Of a DNA stretch of 20,955 nucleotides, positions 8,201 to 14,958 are shown one piece after another. Source of the DNA: Spirogloea muscicola (Eukaryota > Streptophyta > Zygnematophyceae > Spirogloeales > Spirogloeaceae); the NCBI GenBank assembly GCA_009602725.1, contig WELB01000157.1, forward strand, positions 36,016-56,970. The letters run 5' to 3'. A program made the position numbers and the translations under genes. The notes under the pieces are model-generated. The model was given only the letters and a program-made list of their open reading frames with translations. It had not been told where the DNA came from and did not search any database. Position 1 is the first letter of the stretch. Each line of letters opens with the position of its first letter.

Positions 8201-10239
8201 CTGAACAGCTAGTGCCATCGAACCTGCTCCATGTGCCCAAATGGCAAGCGTACAGCAACCAGGGCTGCAGTTCAGAGCTCAAAATCTAGAGTGTCAATTA
8301 AGAGCATACCATGCACCCGGCGTGAAAGAGTTGCACCGGCAATGTGTTCTGCTGATGCATGGACTATAAGCTTGTGTTTACCATGACATGTGTTTACCAT
8401 AGCCAATGGCTTACCAAGCCCGCGGAGGCAGACCTGCTGCTGCGGCGCAGCTTCCAGCATAGCCTCGAAGATTTTAGCAGCGCTCTGCAACATAGCAGCA
8501 TAGCTTCAGTCACATATGCAAGAAACAGGAACAGGAAGAGATAAGCTATTTCATATAAGTGCCTCAGGCATACTCAAAATCCTAGAGTATGCTTGACCTT
8601 ACAGGTGAAGGGGAAGAAGGCTACAGAAGGCAAGGCCTTCCTACAGAAGGCAACCTAACAGCAGGATGATGAGGTCAAAGGAAACCTCAGCATATCTGTT
8701 GGTAAGTGCTGCTTGCTATGCATGTCGCCATTCTTTACCTTGTACTTGCCTATTCTCTGAAGCCCCAATGCCTTGATAAGGATTTCCCGAAGAAAGGGCG
8801 CCAGCGTGGGCGGTGATTGATGAATCATCTGCAAACCACAGAATATCATAAGCATATTTGAAAGCCACAGATGCAACTTAATCAGCGGATATTGCAACGA
8901 AATTCCAGTCCAGTAGACCATCACCCATTGCTGAGCCCAACTCTGACCTGCAATAAAGATCCCAGCAATAACGTGATTGTCTGCAACTGACAGCTCAGAA
9001 GAGGAGTCTAGGGTGCCAGCTTGTCATACAAGATGAGGGTGGCATTAGCCCTTTCTTCAAAGCATGTACGGCCAGTGACACTCACCCTTGGCTTTGCAGG
9101 ACTTGCCGACACCCCCTTGCTGGCTGCAGAGCTTGTGCCATCAGTAACGCGCGGCAAGTATGATGTGGCCAGCTCTCCTGCAGATTGCATGGCTTTGCCT
9201 GTAGCTGCCCAATGCATGGATGAAAGAACAAGGCCCTCAGAAGCAGCAGCAACGTGAATGTCTCAGTGCAACAGTAAAGAGTCTGCTCTGTAAGAGACGC
9301 TATTTTGCACTTTTAAGGCCAGCACTTTGCAGGTCCCTGCAGTAATGCAGGCCGCAAGCACAGGATGCAAGGATCTGCTCGGCCAAGCCAAATCACTGCA
9401 AGCTGCTATAATTCACAATCCATTGGCAGGCCTGAGCAGATTGCAGTCTCAGAGGAGCCACAAGCTTGACCTTCAAGTGAAGTCACTTTGATGGGAGTCG
9501 ACGACAAGACCGCAAAGACATCTTCCCTGCAAGACCAAAGGATCTTGCAGGTGAGCATGGTCACTGTCACCTGCTACGAGCAGTCAGCCATACCCACACC
9601 TGCTTGAGGAAGCTGTCCAAGCTGCGTACAGCGCACCTGTCGTTTAGGCACTTGGCCACAGGCGTGGATGGCTCCAGCGCCACCTTCCTGGAACACTCAG
9701 CCCTTCACAGGTCAGAAGTGCACACTCCTGACCCCCACCGAGCGCGACAATATCTCCTAATTGCTAAGACCTGATTTAATCAGCTGAGTCATGACAATCA
9801 AGATCTCTTGGAATGCACCGGTCATTGAGAAGTGTGACGGAGGCCGGGTCCAGGGCAAGGCATCCGCTGGCGTGCTGCATAGAGATGGCGGCAGATAAGC
9901 TGAGCTGCACACCCACTATAACACTAGCAGCGACAAGGAGCAGAAGACTACGAGCTCCACATGCGAGTGATGCGCCTCAAGCAAAGCAAGGAGAGGTTCT
10001 ACGACCACTCACGAGCTCGTTGTAAGCCACAACGGCCTCCTGCAGCGGCGCCGCAGATGGAGAGAGCGGCGAGTCAGCCCCATCTGCAGCTGCAGAGCAT
10101 CTATGGCCGCCGGCTGGTGGAGCACACGCCCCACCTGACGAAGCTGGGCGACGGTCTGCAGGCCGCCGGCGGCGGTGTCGTCGAGCTTGGCCAAGTGGGT
10201 GTGCGCTGGCGGGCCGTCAAAGTGCACGTACAGCCGCAT
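5247..10239 (-). CDS. Ubiquitin-like / TPR / SGNH-hydrolase-like protein, 16 exons
   Basis: Exons (minus): 10239-10135, 10039-10013, 9874-9819, 9687-9598, 9526-9471, 9204-9086, 8828-8739, 8484-8415, 8223-8127, 8007-7739, 7606-7328, 6898-6828, 6681-5986, 5947-5900, 5790-5553, 5356-5247. They join in frame to 806 aa. Residues 1-63 resemble a beta-grasp domain: MRLYV strand, helix TVAQLRQEAVVAYNEL, then LDPASVTLLNDR. Residues about 180-450 hold TPR-like helix pairs (HARLGEALENLKQHQKALTAYKRAL region). A low-complexity polar stretch follows, then more helices. The C-terminus has REGILVSVEKGRYK, HPVPPVLDITRPV (722-734), LHWLDFF and the LDGTH motif (D780, H783), as in SGNH/GDSL-like domains fused to TPRs. 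The Gly-Asp-Ser block expected before REGIL is not found. Weak points: the 6898 acceptor, the 38-nt intron 5985-5948, and a GC donor at 5899. Substrate and function are unknown. Confidence 0.78.
8621..8653. repeat. Short direct repeat in an intron
   Basis: CTACAGAAGGCAA occurs at 8621-8633 and 8641-8653, within the intron between exons 7 and 8 of the TPR-SGNH gene. No function is evident. Confidence 0.75.
10013..10239 (-). other. N-terminal ubiquitin-like region (exons 1-2) and start codon
   Basis: The ATG at 10239-10237 opens a 35-codon first exon (MRLYVHFDGP...) ending at the donor CAG|GTGGGG. Exon 2 is only nine codons (EAVVAYNEL, 10039-10013) between CTGCAG and GTGAGT. I chose this start because the MRLYV opening is a typical first strand of a ubiquitin-like fold and no earlier in-frame exon was seen. 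Reading through the intron would leave the frame used by exon 2. Confidence 0.65.
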
Positions 10240-11053
10240 GGCGCACCGACGGCCTCACTGGGAGCCGCCGAGCTCCGCCGCCATAACCGTCGCCGTGTCT
10301 GTAGGCCTCGCCATCGACGAGGCGCCTCAAAGGCCAGGGGTTCTGCTTGTGGGACTCAGGGCCGTCTGGAGCGCAATGCATCCGGTAAGGAGCTCTCCAT
10401 CCGGCTTCCCCAGCCTTGGCTGCAGACGCGGAGTTCTGGGTATGGACAAGACTGCCTCTCTCTCTTTCTCCTGATGCTGGCTCGCCCAATTGTTACATCT
10501 TGCGTGTGGCCTGGTCTCTCGACCACCGTCCAAGTTGCAGGACTATTTCCAACAGAAGATGCAAACGATTTTGCAACGTCTGAACCGATCTCCTGCGTGC
10601 ACTTAGCTGGCTCACTCACTACTGCTCGTCAAAACCCACGTTCTTCATTACAGACTGCAAGCGACTGGAGGCCATTAATGGTAGCTGCTCCCCACCACTG
10701 TCAAGGCTAAAGTGATGCTTCTCGTATCCTGGCCAGCAAAGCCCATAACCGACAAGCCTCCAGCACTCACTGTGGTGCGCTGCTTACTTGGTTAGCAGTC
10801 GCCCTCCCAATTTGACAGCAATGAAACCATGCTTGCTGTGGCAGCAGTAGACTTGGGGCTTGACAGTGAGCTATTGACGACCTTCATTGTGAAGGCTTGC
10901 CTGCTTCACCGAATGCAGGCGCTGGCAAAATAAATTATGTGCCAGTGGCGGTGCAATGCCACTAGCTGGCCAATCAAATCCCATAGCAGGGGTGGGCCTA
11001 AGAGGCTACATATAGTATGAACGCTCGAGGAAGTGATAGGCGAACTGTCACAG
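10240..11053. other. Intergenic: promoter side of TPR-SGNH gene, 3' side of RING gene
   Basis: There is no recognisable gene. 10240-10340 is GC-rich and probably holds the promoter and 5' UTR of the minus-strand gene starting at 10239; 10455-10475 is a pyrimidine run. The rest should contain the RING gene's 3' UTR. Open frames here lack any domain or splice pattern. Confidence 0.4.
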
Positions 11054-11951
11054 CTAGAGCGTGCCCAACACCTCGGATCGGCAGATGGGACATGTGCGCC
11101 GTGTCTCTAACCACGGGGTGATGCATGCTTCGCTGCATGCGTAACAATGCAGAGGTGTAAGCGGAGCACATGCAAAAGGACATCAACGCTATGCTCATCA
11201 ACTTCCTGCTCTGTGGATTGTCAGAGCACATCGCCAAAGAGCCATGATCAGTAGCAGCAAAATGTGCAGGCCGGTGTGCATTGACAAACTGATACCAATA
11301 GGCTTGGATTTACGAACTGATAGAGGTGGGCGCATGGCAGCTTCACCAGCACCTCGCCAACACAGGTCTCCGACATGCAAATCTGGCCCACAACGAAGTG
11401 TGCACAATAAAGTCAGGCGTGCACCACGTGTGACAGAAATTGTGCACAGCAGGACCACGTTTAAGTACAGTGTCAAGCCGCCCACAGACGACCTGGCAAT
11501 CACGCCTCTCGTCGTTCAGATGGAGCTTGCGCCTCTCCAACCTTTCAACCTCTTGCAAGCTCAAGCCCCTGCAAGGTGTTTAGCGCTGCTCCTGTTAGCA
11601 GCATGCAATCCTCCTGCTACTACACGGGGCAACATTGGTCTGTATACTCCATGATGCAGATCGATTGGCGACACTACCCCTGACAATGCCTTTTCCTGCA
11701 ACTCTTCTTCCTCGGTGTCGAGGTCCCACTCACTTCCGCATGACGCTTTCGTCCAGCTCCAGCAGCTCCTCATATGTCCACGTGTCTTCCTCCCCGAGCA
11801 TTAGAGCATGCCGGCTCCCATCATGCTGCAAGATACCTGTCACGGAAAGCTTGTTCATGTCACACAGTGCTCTGCCAAGCTTTACAAGGGTATATGTTGC
11901 AAATGCATGCCTAAAAGTCATCATCCGCATATGTCCATTTGCGAGCGTCAT
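11054..11951 (-). CDS. RING-H2 zinc-finger protein, probable E3 ubiquitin ligase
   Basis: Four exons (minus), 11951-11734, 11568-11493, 11382-11318 and 11132-11054, join in phase to 145 aa ending TAG. The RING-H2 finger is complete in C3H2C3 order: C97, C100, C115, H117, H120, C123, C134, C137 (DCQICMSETC, LPCAHLYHEAC, W127, TCPICR). The split His codon at exon 3/4 and the Arg-Lys-Gly-Leu-Ser joint at exon 1/2 support the introns. Upstream of the finger is TWTYEELLELDESV...KGLS, a helix commonly placed before plant-type RING-H2 domains. Such proteins bind an E2 and transfer ubiquitin. There is no signal peptide or membrane segment, so it is likely soluble. The start at 11951 is the first in-frame ATG of the open stretch; a later ATG (11930 or 11921) is possible. 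Confidence 0.9.
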
Positions 11952-11956
11952 ATGTG

Positions 11957-11969
11957 AACCCTAAACCCT
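11957..11969 (+). promoter_or_regulatory. Telomere-repeat motif (telo-box-like) before the RING-H2 start
   Basis: The plus strand reads AACCCTAAACCCT, nearly two units of the plant-type telomere repeat, six bases upstream of the ATG at 11951 on the minus strand. Telo-boxes near transcription starts are known in plants. At this distance it would lie in the 5' UTR or at the start site. A chance match or a repair scar is possible. Confidence 0.45.
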
Positions 11970-12009
11970 GAACAACGGGGTTCGCGCTCCATGACGACGA
12001 CTACCGGCA

Positions 12010-12294
12010 ATGCTGTCGATTAAAATCGCCCGCACTGCCGCCTCGATGTTGGACGCATTATCCCGCGCATCTGGTGTAGCGCCGCAGCGACAGAGCCCAA
12101 CTGAAGATATCAATGAGCTGCTTGTTGCTACCAGAGAATCCCTTGTCCACATCAAAGCGGCAGGTCCACATTCAGCTGCACAGAGGCTACTCGCCAACAT
12201 GGTGACCAATCTCGAACGAGCCACCTGGCTCGGCAAGGGCTCCACCGCCGAGCTCAGGAGCTTGCTGTTAGGATGGTCATCGAGCCCAGGCTGA
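12010..12294 (+). CDS. Possible small hypothetical protein, 94 aa
   Basis: An ATG-to-TGA frame encodes a balanced, helix-prone sequence with alternating hydrophobic positions (ESLVHIKAAG, LLANMVTNLERATW). The ATG is 58 bases from the RING ATG on the opposite strand, which would make a divergent pair sharing a short promoter. No domain is recognised. It could equally be 5' UTR or an unspliced first exon, and a short overlapping frame starts at 11991. Confidence 0.25.
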   Translation: MLSIKIARTAASMLDALSRASGVAPQRQSPTEDINELLVATRESLVHIKAAGPHSAAQRLLANMVTNLERATWLGKGSTAELRSLLLGWSSSPG

Positions 12295-12299
12295 CATTG

Positions 12300-13058
12300 A
12301 TGGAGGGGTGCAGTATCTCAAGCTGAGCATATGCATGAGCAGGCAATGGTGGCTGCAGAACGAGGGAGCACGCGTACCCGAGGCTCGCCGCCACAGGGTG
12401 GCGCGGTGCCAGCCAATGACGCCGGGCGACGTGGGGTTGGAGGCTGTCACGCGGTGGTGGCCAGGGGGCGCGTCGCCGTCGTCCTGGGGGTGCGCCGACG
12501 AGCCCCTCCAGCGCCGCGCACGGTGCGACTGACTGGCTGCAACCGTCACGATGCGGCAGGCGCTGAGATGTTACCAGCAGAGCGCAGCGGCGGCATGCCG
12601 TGGCGTTGGCTGGCGAAGCCCGGTGCCGGAGCGGCATGGCGGTCATGGCGCCGTCGGGAGGAGTGCTGGCGCATCATGCGGCGGGGGACGCGGGAGGGCG
12701 GGCGCGGCGGGGCACCTGCGCGGCCGCCGTGGGCGGGGTGCGAGGGGCTGACCTCCACAGGCGTCGGGGGAGGGCCCCTCCTGCCGCCGCCTCAGGGACG
12801 ACAACGAGAGCCATCAGCGGGACATCAGGCAGGCAAGGCAGCAGCATTGGCGGCGGCGGCCGCGACGACGGCGGCGGCGGCGGCGGCGGGGAAGGNGCGG
12901 CGGAGGCGGCGGCAGCGGCGGCGCGAGAGCCGCCGAGAGGCGCGCCGCGGGGCCCGGGGAAATGCGTGTGTAATAAGAGATGGGGAGGCCATGTGTGGCC
13001 AAGTACAAAGGCAAGCACATTGGGCAAATGTACGTGACCTGCTGCTAAGCTGACCCGC
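12300..13058. other. GC-rich low-complexity region with GGC-triplet repeats and one N
   Basis: 12380-12960 is strongly GC-rich; 12846-12935 is largely GGC/GCG triplets and includes an undetermined base at 12896. Long open frames exist in several phases on both strands, which is expected from few AT-rich stop codons and is not coding evidence. No domain, intron pattern or recognised protein is seen. Confidence 0.55.
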
Positions 13059-13165
13059 TCAGTAACCACGAGTCAGCACATAGAGGTCGCTAGCTGACGC
13101 TCGAATACCGGGCGGCAATTGACTAGCTCTGGTGCCAGCAGCTAAGGCTCGACCAGCTTTCTTCT
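13059..13165 (-). mobile_element. LINE 3' coding end, minus strand
   Basis: The minus strand encodes AGRALAAGTRASQLPPGIRA followed by SASDLYVLTRGY and a TGA stop at 13061-13059. It matches the AGRALAA...RGY-stop ending of the copies at 403 and 13979. The sequence upstream (above about 13165) does not match, so this is a very short, 5'-truncated or rearranged piece. Confidence 0.7.
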
Positions 13166-13580
13166 TTCTGATGCAGAGCATACGCCTGAGCTCGTTGCAG
13201 GCAGGTTGACACTCGACGTCGCAGAAATGACAGATAGGCTGCCGGCATACCCATCTGGGCTGGGAGCATATCCTCGCGTCGTGCATATCCCAGACTCGCT
13301 ATGTTCTCGAGTAGGGTATGTTCTCGGGTAGGGTTCTCGAGGGGGGGGCGCCAAGTGGCAACAGCGCTCGCCAGCCTCCCGGAAGCCGGGCGGTGCAACG
13401 GCGGGCTAACGGGACGGAACGGGGCGCTGGCGCGCGTCGCTGGCATCGCCAAGCGCTGGCGTCAGCGTCATCGGCTCGCTCGATCCATCCGTCAGCCGTG
13501 CGCTGCCGAGTGCCCCGCCGTGCCCAATTCCTTTCCCCAATCTAGCCTGTCGGGTTTGCAAACCCGCGGTTTCTAACGTC
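13166..13580. other. Spacer between two LINE fragments
   Basis: No gene is recognised. Apart from the 17-bp tandem repeat at 13301-13341, it is GC-rich unique-looking sequence. The next LINE pieces start near 13585. Confidence 0.4.
13301..13341. repeat. 17-bp tandem repeat, 2.4 copies
   Basis: The unit ATGTTCTCGAGTAGGGT (13301-13317) is repeated at 13318-13334 with one change (A to G), and the first bases recur partially to 13341. Confidence 0.8.
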
Positions 13581-13584
13581 AGAT

Positions 13585-13705
13585 TGTCACGTTAGCCACC
13601 TTAGCACAGCCTTCGACTCAAGTAGCCCACCTTCTGCACTAGCTTTTCCCCGAACAGTGAAACCGCGTGAACTGGCCACCCTTACAACTCATGCGCACCG
13701 CGGAA
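13585..13705 (+). mobile_element. LINE 3'-UTR tail fragment
   Basis: GTTAGCCACCTTAGCA, AAGTAGCCC, TCTGCACTAGCTTTT and then CTCATGCGCACCGCG match 4262-4370 and the tail motif. It stops at about 13705, where the coding part of a different copy begins. Confidence 0.65.
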
Positions 13706-13706
13706 G

Positions 13707-13979
13707 TACTCGGATCTCGGGCTTGACTTGCTCCACCGCCTGGCGCGGCGTGCAGCGGCCCGCCGCCTCGGGCAGCAGGGCGAGCAGCCCGGCTTCAACA
13801 TCGCCGGGTCCCTCGCACAAGTCTTCTGTATGCGTTTGGCCGTCTCGATGCAGCGGTCCCTTGCCTTCGCGGTTCACTTGCGCGCAGGCCGAGCTTTGGC
13901 GGCCTCCGGCTTCCGTCAGGGCGATGTCTTTCCGCCAGCTAGCTACTCAGACTTGCATCTCCTGACTAGAGGTTACTGA
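13707..13979 (+). mobile_element. LINE C-terminal coding fragment, frame intact
   Basis: An uninterrupted frame encodes LLHRLARRAAARR, SLAQVFCMRLAVSMQR, HLRAGRALAASG and YSDLHLLTRGY with a TGA stop at 13977-13979. It aligns codon by codon with LLTQLARHTIAHR and SLAQVYRMRLAVSLQR of the main LINE (3516-3639) and shows that the main copy has lost one base near 3640. Protein identity is clearly better kept than nucleotide identity, which suggests an older subfamily that evolved under selection before dying. The 5' edge is at another copy's tail. Confidence 0.8.
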
Positions 13980-14014
13980 GCGTTCCCTGGCTGATGTCTT
14001 AGTCCTAGTCGTTC

Positions 14015-14580
14015 GCACTCAGGCTCCCTCAGACCTTGTCCATTCCTTTGGGCTGGCCTTTCCCAGCCACCAGTCAATCTGGCCGCGCTTCTTTCTCTCT
14101 TCTTGCAAGAGCCGGCTCTCACCACCCATGGCTTCCTGTGGGCCTTACTGAAGGACCCTCATCTGTAGTACTTGCATCTGTAGTACGTCAGTCAGCGATT
14201 TCCGGCCCCATTGGACCTTGTCATCCATATCGGGCTGGCCTTTCTCCTTCTTCCAGAAGGCAGAGCCCTCGCTGCTGCCTCTGGCTCTGGCCAGGGCCAC
14301 TTCCACGAGCCTAGCATCTCCGACCTGCGGCTGCTTAGCAGAGTGATTTGTAGCTGCCTAGTTTCTCTGTGTGCTTGTTTTTCTTAGCGCTCCCCCTGGC
14401 CCCCTTCTCGTACTTTGTTCATTCTTTTTTGGGCTGGCCTTTCCAGCCCCTATTCTCAGTGGGCGAGCACTTTCTCTTTCAGAGGGCTCGCCCCCTGTGG
14501 AAGCGCTTACTTCCCCGCAGTAAGCAGCCTCTTTCCTGGCGAAGCCTCTCGCTCTCTCCTTGGGCAGGTGGCTGTATACC
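14015..14580 (+). mobile_element. LINE 3'-end/UTR mosaic
   Basis: Hairpin modules occur at 14022-14070, 14198-14250 and 14400-14475. A coding tail at 14258-14338 (GRALAAASGSGQG, SISDLRLLS) has lost eight bases over the RGY-stop. The UTR after it closely matches 3770-3900. The modules are in the same orientation but repeated, so this is either several stacked 5'-truncated insertions or unequal exchange. Confidence 0.7.
14431..14449 (+). other. Best-preserved 3'-UTR hairpin
   Basis: GGGCTGG (14431-14437), loop CCTTT, CCAGCCC (14443-14449): a perfect 7-bp stem. It is the cleanest of about ten related modules on both strands of the window. Confidence 0.7.
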
Positions 14581-14958
14581 GGTGGATGCATGCCGGGAGA
14601 TCGGGAGACGGCACAGCGATGGAGGAGGCGAGAAGGACCAGCAGCACGGGCACTCATCTTACGAATGCCGGGGCGCTCTCGCCACACGCCCTTCAGTAGC
14701 AACGTCTAAAGCCTGCAATCGTTCTGTGGACCCCTTGTGCACATCTGAGAAGCTCTGCAGCTGCTTGTGGGCTGCCTGGGAGATAAACTCCAGATCCAAC
14801 AAGGGTAATCAGCCAGAAGCTATCCCCCCCTCTTCAAAAGTAGCAAAGGCAAAGCAAAGGCAAGTCTTGGCAAAGGCTTTCAAGCCCAACCCTCGTACAT
14901 GACCGCGGCAGTGTGACTGCTCTGTAAAACGCTCATGCACTTCCCACTCGCATCACTA
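14581..14958. other. Intergenic: 3' flank of MSH4
   Basis: No gene is recognised. It lies between LINE debris and the MSH4 stop and should contain the MSH4 3' UTR. Short A/G-rich repeats (AAAGGCAAAG) occur around 14843-14878. Confidence 0.4.

Noticed and set aside
5986-8223. TFIIIC subunit (GTF3C3-like) or ZIP4/SPO22 as identity of the TPR gene
   Set aside because: The TPR part alone is compatible, but the in-frame C-terminal HPVPPVL and LDGTH motifs fit an SGNH-like fusion and not these proteins.
12331-13053. 240-codon plus-strand open frame (and several GC-rich frames beside it)
   Set aside because: It owes its length to lack of AT-rich stops in GC-triplet DNA, spans the N, and has no domain or splice pattern; similar-length frames exist in other phases.
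14369-14902. 177-codon plus-strand open frame
   Set aside because: It starts in the LINE UTR module, and the same UTR in sister copies is not open in this frame.
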